Below are positions 6,113 to 13,495 of a stretch of 14,755 bases of DNA, piece after piece. The notes beneath the pieces are model-generated. The model was not told where the DNA came from and did not search any database. It worked only from the letters and a program-made list of their open reading frames with translations. Numbering within the stretch: the first letter of the stretch is position 1; each line of letters opens with the position of its first letter. The stretch is taken from positions 1 through 14,755 of the forward strand of contig CALMAR010000412.1 of assembly GCA_937859855.1 (NCBI GenBank), written 5' to 3'. Made by a program: the position numbers and the translations under genes. The stretch is from an uncultured Kineosporia sp. GTDB taxonomy: Bacteria > Actinomycetota > Actinomycetes > Actinomycetales > Kineosporiaceae.

Positions 6113-6688
6113 CTACGAACCCAGGCTCAAATACTGGCGAACCAGCTGCCGAGCTTCGTGCAGCCGGGACTTGACCGTTCCGAGGGGTAATTCAAGGCGC
6201 TCGGCGATCTCGTCGTACTCCAGGTCACACAGATCGCGATAGACGAACGGGGCCACCAGCTGCGGCCGGGAGTGCTCCATCCGATCGATCGCCTCCAGCA
6301 GGTCGATCCGGGACCCGGCGATGACGCTCGTGGTTCGCGGGCCGGGTCGCTGGCTCTCGGCCGGGCTCAGCGCCTGCTCGCCCGAGCGCCGCTTGAGGTC
6401 CCGGTAGGTCTGGCGGGCTGCGTTGGCTACCACGACGTGCAGCCAGGTGCTGAACCGGCTGCGCCCTTCAAACGTTGAGATCTTGAGCGCAACCTGCAGG
6501 AGTGCGTCCTGAGCGGCCTCCTCGGCGTCCTCGCGGTGGGCCAGGATCCGGCCGCTCCAGCCCAGGACTTCCGGCTGGATCCGGCGCAGCAGGTCCTCCA
6601 GAGCCGGGACGTCTCCGGCCGCCGCCCGAACGGCGAGTTCTTCAGTCTCCGCTCCCAGTGGCACCGCAACCTCACCCTCCGGCGTCAC
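6113..6688 (-). CDS. ECF-type RNA polymerase sigma factor
   Basis: This is a 191-aa sigma-70 family protein with only regions 2 and 4. Region 2 spans about residues 26-101: the sigma-2.2 core DAEEAAQDALLQV, then FEGRSRFSTWLHVVVANAARQTYRD with the sigma-2.3/2.4 pattern. Region 4 (about 130-188) has LEYDEIAERLELPLGTVKSRLHEAR, the helix-turn-helix that reads the -35 box. The start is GTG 6688 because GGAG lies 6 nt upstream; the open frame continues to 6808 but would overlap the divergent kinase gene. No anti-sigma factor with a zinc-binding or membrane-anchored form lies beside it. Instead a transmembrane Ser/Thr kinase is divergently placed 38 bp away, which makes the kinase a candidate for controlling the sigma factor. 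ECF groups regulated by Ser/Thr kinases are known; assignment to one is inference. Confidence 0.88.
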   Translation of the reverse strand: MTPEGEVAVPLGAETEELAVRAAAGDVPALEDLLRRIQPEVLGWSGRILAHREDAEEAAQDALLQVALKISTFEGRSRFSTWLHVVVANAARQTYRDLKRRSGEQALSPAESQRPGPRTTSVIAGSRIDLLEAIDRMEHSRPQLVAPFVYRDLCDLEYDEIAERLELPLGTVKSRLHEARQLVRQYLSLGS

Positions 6689-6726
6689 GAGCGGCTCCGT
6701 CCGACCGCCTCCGGCATGATGCTGCA

Positions 6727-8130
6727 ATGTCCGTCCTTGACCCAATCGGCCGGTACACATTGCGCGACCGGCTCGGATCCGGCGGATTTGCCGTGGTGTG
6801 GCGGGCATACGACACCTCCCTCGACGCCGACGTCGCGATCAAGGTGATGGCCGAGAACTGGGCTGACCGGCTGGATCTGCGCGAACGTTTCCTGGCCGAG
6901 GCCCGGATGTTGCGCCATGCGTCGTCCGGCCGGGTGGTGCAGGTGTTCGATGTCGGCGAACTACCCGATGGACGGCCGTACTTCGTGATGGAGTTCGCCG
7001 ATCGCGGCACCCTGGCCGATCGGCTCGGCGACGGCCCGCTGCCGCTGCCGGACGCACTGCGACTGACTGCGGAGGTGGCCCGGGGAGTTGCCGAACTGCA
7101 CCTGGCGGGCATCGTGCACCGCGATCTGAAGCCGTCGAACGTCCTGATCAAGTCCGCTCCAGACGGCTCCGAGCGGCTCCTGGTGGCCGACCTAGGCGTG
7201 GCGAAGAACCTGGCCTACGCCTCCGCGCTGACCATGTCGGTGGGTTCGGCTGGATACATGGCTCCCGAACAGTCAGGACCCAACACCGACGTGGACGTAC
7301 GGGCCGATGTCTACGGCCTGGGCGCCCTGGCCTATCGCGTGATCACGGGCCAGGTCCCTGGCCCGCCGGGTGGCGTCCTCCCGCCCCGGTCGCTGCGACC
7401 AGAGCTCCCGGCAGATGTGGCGACCCTGCTGACCCAGGCCCTGGCCCCACGCAGGGAGGACCGCTGGCCCAGCGCTGCGTCGTTCGCCGAACGGCTGGAT
7501 GCCCTGGCGGACCGGACCGAGGCTGGTGAGCCAGGAGTGCCCCGCAGGCGGCGTACCGGGATGGTGCTCCTCGTCCTGCTGGTCGTTCTGCTGCTGGCGA
7601 CGGCGACGGTGGCAACCCTGCTCTGGAACGCCCGGCCCGTGACCGTCGCCGACGCCACTGGTCGCCTTACGGCGCGGGTGCCACGGGCCTGGAGCGCTGG
7701 ACGGGTGACCGGTGGCTGGGACGAGGCGGCGATCGGCCTTCCCTCCGGGCATCAGCCGGCGCTCCTGGCCAGCACGGACCTGGCGCAGTGGGGTGATCTG
7801 CGCGCCAACGTCAACGGCGTCTTCGCCGGGGTTGTCAGCGGGGCCAGCGCCACGGCCGGTTCGCGGGCCGCCGATGCGGTCGCCCGGATCAGCCATCCTG
7901 GCTGCCAGGACGGCGGCGAGCGTCCTTACACCGACGCGCGCTGGCGCGGCCAGATGCGGGTCTGGGACCGTTGCGGCGGTAGCGACCGCTCGATCACGGA
8001 GATCACTGTTGCCCCGGCTGGATCGCCGGACCTGGAGGGTGTCTACGTGCAGATCCGCCAGAGCACCGCGGGTCCGGCGGCCTCCCGGACAACGACCACG
8101 ATTCTGAGCGGAATCCGGCTGACCCGCTGA
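6727..8130 (+). CDS. Transmembrane Ser/Thr protein kinase with extracytoplasmic domain
   Basis: This is a 467-aa PknB-type (Hanks) kinase. The glycine loop GSGGFAVV is at residues 17-24, ATP lysine K39 in VAIK, catalytic loop HRDLKPSN at 131-138, DLG instead of DFG at 155-157, and APE at 179-181. The activation segment has S/T residues (TMSVGS). A basic stop-transfer RRRR precedes one membrane helix at about 279-299. The outer domain (300-467) has no PASTA repeats; it contains two cysteines, which may form a disulfide, and resembles none I can name. ATG 6727 is chosen because the kinase domain starts there; there is no Shine-Dalgarno sequence, and a leaderless mRNA with a weak CATGAT box at 6715-6720 is possible. 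It is divergent from the sigma factor and precedes a lipoprotein gene after 152 bp. Confidence 0.93.
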   Translation: MSVLDPIGRYTLRDRLGSGGFAVVWRAYDTSLDADVAIKVMAENWADRLDLRERFLAEARMLRHASSGRVVQVFDVGELPDGRPYFVMEFADRGTLADRLGDGPLPLPDALRLTAEVARGVAELHLAGIVHRDLKPSNVLIKSAPDGSERLLVADLGVAKNLAYASALTMSVGSAGYMAPEQSGPNTDVDVRADVYGLGALAYRVITGQVPGPPGGVLPPRSLRPELPADVATLLTQALAPRREDRWPSAASFAERLDALADRTEAGEPGVPRRRRTGMVLLVLLVVLLLATATVATLLWNARPVTVADATGRLTARVPRAWSAGRVTGGWDEAAIGLPSGHQPALLASTDLAQWGDLRANVNGVFAGVVSGASATAGSRAADAVARISHPGCQDGGERPYTDARWRGQMRVWDRCGGSDRSITEITVAPAGSPDLEGVYVQIRQSTAGPAASRTTTTILSGIRLTR

Positions 8131-8282
8131 GGTCGTCGCGCGCGGCTTGGGCCCCCTCGACCGGCTGGCTGAATCTGATCCCAGAGGAATCTTTCCGAAC
8201 TTTTCCGCGGGTTCCGGCATCGAACCAAGTAACGGCGGGCATCGCCTGGATGCTCCGCGCCGAAAGAGGAGAGTGCAGAACC
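8131..8282. other. Spacer between kinase and lipoprotein genes
   Basis: The 152-bp gap has no gene. It holds an imperfect dyad GGTTC-N7-GAACC (8210-8226) and, near its end, the purine-rich GAGGAG that serves the lipoprotein. No clear -10/-35 pair was seen, so read-through from the kinase or a promoter of unknown type are both possible. Confidence 0.5.
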
Positions 8283-9116
8283 ATGAAGATCAGAGCCGTC
8301 ACTCGCAGCCTTGGTGTCGTCGCGGCGGCGCCGGCCCTGGCCTTGCTGGCCGCGTGCAGCGGCTCCGGGAGCGTCACGGCTTCAGGAACAGCTGGGCCGG
8401 CCGGGGTGAGCACAAGCACCACGGCACCCGCCTCCGCCCCGGCGACGTCCGGGTCAGGTGGTTCTGCCGGACCATCTGATGGCCCCAGTTCGTCCGGGGG
8501 CTCCGGCTCCTCCGCCGGTTCGCACGGCTGTCCCGCTGGAGGGGCCGGGGTACCGGGCAACGCCGGGAAAGCCACCACGGCCGATCTCGACGGTGACGGC
8601 CGCGCAGACACGATCTGGCTGGCCGACCAGGGCACCAAGCGAGAGCTCGGGGTCCACACGGCCAGCGGGGCTACCTTCTCAACCACGTTCACCAGCGCCG
8701 CTCCGGAATCGGCCGGCGCGACGGCCGGGCTGGTCCAGGGCAGCATTCCGCTGATCCTGCTCAACACCGGCCGCTCGGCTGCGGTCTACACCGTCCATGA
8801 CTGCGCCATCGTCGAAACCAGGAATCCGCAGGGTTCGCAGTACACATTCGACCACGGGTTCATCGGGACCGGCACTGGCGCCGGCTGCCCGCAGATCGGG
8901 AGCACCCGTCACCTCGCCGGTTACCTGGCCAAGAGCACCGGCTCCCGCTTCACGGTCACCCGCACGCTGATCACCCTCACCGATAACGGCCGCCGGGCGG
9001 TCAACGGGGCCAGGACCATCGTGGGCACCGGCCTGGCTTCGACGTCGTCGACGGTGCGGGCTGCGCAGGAGTTCAGCTGCGGCTCGGGTAATGCGGCTCT
9101 GGAGCCGCAGAGCTGA
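8283..9116 (+). CDS. Secreted lipoprotein with DxDxDG (FG-GAP/VCBS-like) motif
   Basis: This is a 277-aa protein. A lipoprotein signal peptide ends in the lipobox LLAAC, with C25 as the lipidated cysteine. A Ser/Gly/Ala/Pro/Thr-rich linker follows to about residue 80, as in surface lipoproteins that span the peptidoglycan. The folded part begins with DLDGDGRAD (101-109), the calcium-loop pattern of FG-GAP/VCBS-type repeats, and has further cysteines in HGC, HDC, AGC and FSC contexts that could form two disulfides. The start is ATG 8283, with GAGGAG about 10 nt upstream; the longer frame from 8250 would hide the signal peptide behind charged residues. Function is unknown. Its place after the kinase and before the PBP suggests an envelope partner, which is inference only. 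Confidence 0.82.
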   Translation: MKIRAVTRSLGVVAAAPALALLAACSGSGSVTASGTAGPAGVSTSTTAPASAPATSGSGGSAGPSDGPSSSGGSGSSAGSHGCPAGGAGVPGNAGKATTADLDGDGRADTIWLADQGTKRELGVHTASGATFSTTFTSAAPESAGATAGLVQGSIPLILLNTGRSAAVYTVHDCAIVETRNPQGSQYTFDHGFIGTGTGAGCPQIGSTRHLAGYLAKSTGSRFTVTRTLITLTDNGRRAVNGARTIVGTGLASTSSTVRAAQEFSCGSGNAALEPQS

Positions 9117-9200
9117 TCCGCACCTGGGCCGGGCGGAGGGCCGGGTCACGCGACCTTGCTTGGGCTGGCTGCGCAGTCAGGGCGACCAGACCTCAGGCGG

Positions 9201-9206
9201 TACCCT
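9201..9206 (+). promoter_or_regulatory. Candidate -10 box for leaderless PBP mRNA
   Basis: TACCCT matches TANNNT and ends 7 nt before ATG 9214, where no Shine-Dalgarno sequence is present. This supports both the chosen start and a leaderless transcript independent of the lipoprotein gene. Confidence 0.5.
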
Positions 9207-9213
9207 ACGGCGC

Positions 9214-11622
9214 ATGAGCGCGGCCTCTCGATTCCGGAACGTCCTCGGCCTACTGGGCGCATTCGTGATCACCAGCATGGTGTTAGGCGTTCTGGCCGCC
9301 GGCCTGTTCCTGCCCGCCGTCGGCGCCACCGGCGTGACCGCAAGCAAGTCGGTCGACTTCTTCAACTCCCTGCCCAGCGACCTGAAGCAGCCCCCGCTGC
9401 CGCAGCAGACCAAGGTGCTCTCAGCAGACGGCCGGCTCATCGCCCGGTTCTTCGACCAGAACCGGATCAACGTCGACCTGGGCGCGATCTCCAAGACGAT
9501 GCAGCAGGCCGTGATCTCGATCGAGGACGAACGCTTCTACGACCACGGCGGAGTCGACCCCAAGGGCCTGCTGCGGGCCGCTTTGGTCAACAAGTTCCGC
9601 AAGGGTGTGGTCCAGGGAGCCTCCACCCTGACCCAGCAGTACGTGAAGAACGTGCTGTTCCAGACCGCGTTCGTGGCCGGTGACAAGGCCGGGCAGGACG
9701 CGGCGATCGCCGACAACAACGCGCGCAAGGTCAAAGAGATCCGGTACGCGGTCAGCCTCGAGCAGCAGATGACCAAGGACGAGATCCTGGACAAGTACTT
9801 GAACATCGCCGGGTTCGGCGGGCAGACATACGGCGTCGAGGCGGCCGCTCAGCGCTACTTCAGCACCAAGGCCAAGTTCCTGAATGTCCCGCAGTCGGCC
9901 CTGCTGGCCGGGATGATCCAGAACCCGACCCAGCTGTCACCGATCCTGCACCCCGTGGCAGCAACCGAGCGCCGCAATGTGGTGCTACGGCAGATGACCA
10001 ACCAGGGCGTGATCTCCGAGGCCGATTACCTCAAGTATTCCAAGCAGGGCCTGGGCCTGAAGGTTCAGCCGACGCGCAACGGCTGTGCGAACACCGTGCC
10101 GGCGTACGGCTACTACTGCGACTACATCCAGAGTCTGATCACCGATGGCGACGACTTCACATCCTTGGGCGCGACCCGGGATGAGCGCATCAATACCCTG
10201 GAGCGCGGGGGCCTGACCATCAGAACCAATCTGACTCCCAAGGTTCAGGACGCCGCCACCCACGCCGTGAGCGAGGTAGTGCCGGCTCGTAACTCGCCTG
10301 GTGTCGGCTCGGCGGCGGTCACGGTAGAACCCGGAACCGGCCGGGTGCTGGCGATCGCGGAGAACCGCATCTGGAACCCAGACGGTAAGGCGTCGGTCAG
10401 CAACACCACTCAGAACTGGTCCGTGGACTACAAGTACGGCGGATCGAACGGCTTTCTCACCGGTTCGACGTTCAAGGCGTTCACGCTGGCCACCTGGCTG
10501 AAGGAGGGCAAGTCGCTGTACGCGCAGGTGTCGTCCAAGACCGGGACCGCGCCGTTCACCGACTTCCATTCCTGTGTCGGTGTGGACCGCAGCCAGGTCT
10601 ACCGCTATTCGAACTCCGAGGGTGAGGGCAAGGGCAACATCAGCGTCTTCCAGGCCACGTACGCCTCGGTCAACGGTGCCTACGTATCGATGGAGAAGCA
10701 GCTCAACCTGTGCGACATCGCCGATACCGCCGAGAGCCTGGGCGTACACCTGGCCCGGCCGGTGGACGACACCTGCACCCTGTCGAAAGCGCTCGTCACA
10801 ACGGTTCCGCGCTGCCATCCTTCGCTCACCCTCGGCGTCCTCAATCTCACCCCGATGACGCTGGCGGCGGCCTACGCCGGGTTCGCCGCCCAGGGCCTGT
10901 ACTGCAAGCCGATAGCGATATCGGCGATCACCGACCGGGACGGCAAGCCGCTGGCTGTGCCGCCGACTTCCTGCAAGCAAGTTCTGGACAAGAAGGTGGC
11001 CAACACGGTCACCTACGGCCTGAGCCGGGTTTTCTCGCCCGGTGGCACGGCGGCCCAGGTCGGGCCGCTGCCGGGCGGCCGGCAGGCATCCGGCAAGACC
11101 GGGACGACGAACAACTCGCTGCAAACCTGGTTCGCCGGCTACACCCCCAAGTTCGCCACCGCGGTCTGGGTGGGCTTGTACAAGCCCGGCGCCAAGTCCT
11201 TGAACGGTAAGAAGATCAACGGTCACGTGCATCCCGGTCATGTTTTCGGTGCCACCTACGCGGCCCCGATCTGGAGGAAGATCATGATCACGGCGACCAA
11301 CGGCACGCCCAAGCAACGGTTCCCCGGGCCGGACAGCGCGCTGACCCGGGTTCCGACCACCGTGGTCCCCGACGTCGCTGGGATGGAGATCAAGGCCGCA
11401 ATCGCCAAGCTGGAGGACGCCGGTTTCGAGGCGAACACCGACGGAGGCCTGGTCAACTCCAAGTACCCGGCCGGAAAAGTCGCCGGAACCTCACCGGCGG
11501 GCGGTAGCAAGGTCCAGACCGGCAGCACAGTAGAGATCTCGATCAGCAACGGCACCGGCGGCGGTGAACGCGGCGGTGGAGGCGGTGGCGGTGCAGGCGG
11601 CATCGTGGGCGGCCTGTTCTGA
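9214..11622 (+). CDS. ponA2: Bifunctional class A penicillin-binding protein with PASTA domain (PonA2-like)
   Basis: This 802-aa protein polymerises and cross-links peptidoglycan outside the membrane. An N-terminal membrane helix lies at about residues 12-38. The GT51 glycosyltransferase domain carries the catalytic E104 in EDERFYDH and the QGASTLTQQYVKN motif. The transpeptidase domain has the nucleophile S418 in STFK, SVN at 485-487 and KTG at 628-630. A single PASTA domain runs from about 717 to 782 (VVPDVAGMEIKAAIAKLEDAGF), followed by a glycine-rich tail. All catalytic motifs are intact. ATG 9214 is used because it has a leaderless -10 box and starts just before the anchor; the open frame extends back to 9091 inside the lipoprotein gene. 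Mycobacterium has ponA2 next to whiB4; here about 3.7 kb separates them. Confidence 0.95.
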   Translation: MSAASRFRNVLGLLGAFVITSMVLGVLAAGLFLPAVGATGVTASKSVDFFNSLPSDLKQPPLPQQTKVLSADGRLIARFFDQNRINVDLGAISKTMQQAVISIEDERFYDHGGVDPKGLLRAALVNKFRKGVVQGASTLTQQYVKNVLFQTAFVAGDKAGQDAAIADNNARKVKEIRYAVSLEQQMTKDEILDKYLNIAGFGGQTYGVEAAAQRYFSTKAKFLNVPQSALLAGMIQNPTQLSPILHPVAATERRNVVLRQMTNQGVISEADYLKYSKQGLGLKVQPTRNGCANTVPAYGYYCDYIQSLITDGDDFTSLGATRDERINTLERGGLTIRTNLTPKVQDAATHAVSEVVPARNSPGVGSAAVTVEPGTGRVLAIAENRIWNPDGKASVSNTTQNWSVDYKYGGSNGFLTGSTFKAFTLATWLKEGKSLYAQVSSKTGTAPFTDFHSCVGVDRSQVYRYSNSEGEGKGNISVFQATYASVNGAYVSMEKQLNLCDIADTAESLGVHLARPVDDTCTLSKALVTTVPRCHPSLTLGVLNLTPMTLAAAYAGFAAQGLYCKPIAISAITDRDGKPLAVPPTSCKQVLDKKVANTVTYGLSRVFSPGGTAAQVGPLPGGRQASGKTGTTNNSLQTWFAGYTPKFATAVWVGLYKPGAKSLNGKKINGHVHPGHVFGATYAAPIWRKIMITATNGTPKQRFPGPDSALTRVPTTVVPDVAGMEIKAAIAKLEDAGFEANTDGGLVNSKYPAGKVAGTSPAGGSKVQTGSTVEISISNGTGGGERGGGGGGGAGGIVGGLF

Positions 11623-11661
11623 CGGCTGACGAGCGAGGTGCTCTTCAGCTAGCCAGGCCTC

Positions 11662-12564
11662 TCAGTCCGGCCGAGCGGTCAGGGTGAGCAGGTTCGCCTC
11701 CGGGCGGCAGGCGAACCTGACCGGCGTGTACGGGCTGGTGCCGAGCCCGGCCGACACGTGCAGCCACGCATCGCCGTCTCCGGTTCCGGGCCAGCGCGAG
11801 ATTCCCTTGGCCCGGCGACGATCCAGATCGCAGTTCGTGACCAGGGCGCCGTAGCCCGGCAGGCACAGCTGGCCCCCGTGGGTGTGGCCGGCCAGCACCA
11901 GGCCCGCGCCGTCCGACGTCATGGCGTCCAGCGTCCGGCGATACGGCGCATGGGTGACCCCGATGGTGAGGGACGCCGCCGGATCGGCTGGACCAGCCAC
12001 CCGGACGTAGCGGTCGCGCCTGATGTGCGGATCCCCGACGCCGACGAACTCCAGAGCCAGGTCATCGAGCTGGAGCCAGCCGCGCTGGTTGTTCAGGTCG
12101 AGCCAGCCGGCCTGGGTGAACCCCCGCACCAGGTCATCGGCAGGCAACGGCTCACCATGGATCCGGCGCTGACCACCGTGGCGGAGGAGGTAGCGCACGG
12201 GGCTCTTCGGCTTCGGCCCGTAGAAGTCGTTCGAGCCCAGCACGAACACTCCGGGCCGGCTGAGTAGCCCGGCTTGGGCGGCCAGTACGTACGGCACCGA
12301 GTCCGGGTGGGCGAGATTGTCGCCGGTGCTGACCACCAGGTCGGGGTGCAGACCGGCCAGCCGCTGCACCCACTCGATCTTGCTGCGCTGCCGGGGCACC
12401 AGATGCAGGTCGCTCAGGTGCAGGATCCGCAGCGAGCGACTGCCGGGCGGAAGTACCGGCAGGGTGGCGCGGCGCAGGGTGAAGGCTCGGGCCTCGGCCA
12501 GTGACCAGCCCAGGCCGGCGGCGCCACCGGCCACGGCAAGCAGCGGGAGGGTGGAGGCGCGCAT
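11662..12564 (-). CDS. Membrane-anchored calcineurin-like metallophosphoesterase (Rv3683-like)
   Basis: This is a 300-aa protein. A hydrophobic N-terminal stretch (about residues 5-23) can anchor it. The metallophosphoesterase motifs follow in order: DLH at 52-54 (HLSDLHL), GDN at 81-83, GSND at 110-113 in place of the usual GNHD, and GHTHGGQL near residue 230. These place two metal ions, but the natural substrate is unknown. The order next to the PBP matches Rv3683 in M. tuberculosis. The gene converges on the PBP gene (39 bp between stops) and is divergent from the YqeY gene with 32 bp between starts. ATG 12564 is chosen because residues upstream in the open frame are low-complexity and would overlap the divergent gene. 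Confidence 0.93.
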   Translation of the reverse strand: MRASTLPLLAVAGGAAGLGWSLAEARAFTLRRATLPVLPPGSRSLRILHLSDLHLVPRQRSKIEWVQRLAGLHPDLVVSTGDNLAHPDSVPYVLAAQAGLLSRPGVFVLGSNDFYGPKPKSPVRYLLRHGGQRRIHGEPLPADDLVRGFTQAGWLDLNNQRGWLQLDDLALEFVGVGDPHIRRDRYVRVAGPADPAASLTIGVTHAPYRRTLDAMTSDGAGLVLAGHTHGGQLCLPGYGALVTNCDLDRRRAKGISRWPGTGDGDAWLHVSAGLGTSPYTPVRFACRPEANLLTLTARPD

Positions 12565-12596
12565 CCGCCCATCGTGACAGCTGCCAGGATGTGAGC

Positions 12597-13067
12597 ATGG
12601 CCGAAGCTCAGCTGAAGAACCGCCTGCAGTCGGACCTGACCGATGCGATGCGGGCCCGCGACAGCGTCCGGTCCGCGACCATCCGGATGGTGCTGACGTC
12701 GGTGCGCTCCGACGAAGTGGCCGGCCAGGTCGCCCGTGAACTGAGCGACGACGAGGTGATCGGTGTGCTCGGGCGGGAGGCGAAGAAGCGCCGGGAGGCC
12801 GCACTCGCCTACGACAATGCGAACCGGCCGGAGCTGGCCGAGCGTGAGCGCGCCGAACTGGCGGTGCTTCAGCACTATCTGCCCGAGCAGCTGGACGACG
12901 AGGAGCTGACCCGGATCGTGGCGGAAGCGGTGCAGGAGGCGGCGGTGGGGGGCGCACAGGGCCGGGCCGCTATGGGTGCGGTGATGAAGCGGGTCAAGCC
13001 GCTGGTCGGCGATCGGGCCGAGGGAGGCCGGGTGGCGGCTGAAGTCCGCCGCCAGCTCGGCCTGTAG
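12597..13067 (+). CDS. GatB/YqeY-domain protein
   Basis: This 156-aa all-helical protein of the YqeY family resembles the tail domain of the GatB subunit of tRNA amidotransferase. Typical features are LKNRLQSDLTDAMRARDSVRSATIRMVL at the start, the EVIGVLGREAKKRREAALAY helix, the LQHYLPEQLDDEEL segment, and GRAAMGAVMKRVKPLVGDRAEGG near the end. Family members bind tRNA-like substrates or act as aspartyl/glutamyl amidotransferase-like proteins; the exact role here is unknown. ATG 12597 has AGGA 7 nt upstream; an in-frame GTG at 12591 is a close alternative. A tRNA-Pro gene follows 82 bp downstream on the same strand. Confidence 0.93.
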   Translation: MAEAQLKNRLQSDLTDAMRARDSVRSATIRMVLTSVRSDEVAGQVARELSDDEVIGVLGREAKKRREAALAYDNANRPELAERERAELAVLQHYLPEQLDDEELTRIVAEAVQEAAVGGAQGRAAMGAVMKRVKPLVGDRAEGGRVAAEVRRQLGL

Positions 13068-13130
13068 CGCCTCATTCTCGATGGCCGGGTGTCACGGCAA
13101 TACCGATTCGGAGTCAGCCGGGCGCTCGGC

Positions 13131-13136
13131 TATCCT
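13131..13136 (+). promoter_or_regulatory. Candidate -10 box of tRNA-Pro gene
   Basis: TATCCT lies 13 nt before the tRNA, with TTCGGA at 13107-13112 as a weak -35 at 18-bp spacing. This would give a short tRNA leader. Confidence 0.45.
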
Positions 13137-13149
13137 GACCTGGCTCCAC

Positions 13150-13223
13150 CGGGGTGTGGCGCAGCTTGGTAGCGCGCGTCGTTCGGGACGACGAGGCCGC
13201 AGGTTCAAATCCTGTCACCCCGA
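13150..13223 (+). tRNA. tRNA-Pro (anticodon CGG)
   Basis: This is a complete cloverleaf of 74 nt. The acceptor stem CGGGGTG/CACCCCG (13150-13156 with 13216-13222) is perfect. The D arm contains GCGCAGCTTGGTAGCGC, the anticodon stem is CGTCG/CGACG (13177-13181 with 13189-13193), and the loop TTCGGGA gives anticodon CGG at 13184-13186. The T arm has GGTTCAAATCC. The discriminator base is A and the CCA end is not encoded. Anticodon CGG reads CCG, a common proline codon in this window. Confidence 0.96.
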
Positions 13224-13297
13224 CCCTGTGGGTCATACCCCTTTCCTGACGCGCCTCTCGGGGCCTTCCTTGACGGACGGATCCGGACGGATAATCA

Positions 13298-13333
13298 AGG
13301 AGCCCCTCCCGGAGGATCACGGGAAGGGCTCCT
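13298..13333. terminator. Strong hairpin downstream of tRNA-Pro, possible bidirectional terminator
   Basis: AGGAGCCC (13298-13305) pairs perfectly with GGGCTCCT (13326-13333). After one mismatch the stem continues through T-A and CCCG/CGGG to an 8-nt loop. No T-run follows. It stands between the rightward tRNA and the 3' end of the leftward cellulase gene. An alternative pairing CCTTGA/TCAAGG (13268-13273 with 13295-13300) overlaps its left arm. Confidence 0.6.
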
Positions 13334-13495
13334 GACCTGTTGGGCAATTTGGATCCTGGCTCCCTCGACGCGAGAAGCCGTGCTCCTGGCAGTGCGAATC
13401 CAGAGGCGACGAGCGTCTCCGCTAGAGGGCTGCGAGATAACGCTTACTGGAGCCGGTGCCGACCCGGATGCGGTCAATCACAGGTGTCGCGGACG

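Noticed and set aside
7273..8220. 315-codon minus-strand frame opposite the kinase gene
   Set aside because: No domain is recognisable and the kinase on the other strand is unambiguous.
9985..11316. 443-codon minus-strand frame inside the PBP gene
   Set aside because: It is the antisense shadow of a gene with intact GT51 and transpeptidase motifs; its translation is low-complexity and rich in R, G, H and Q.
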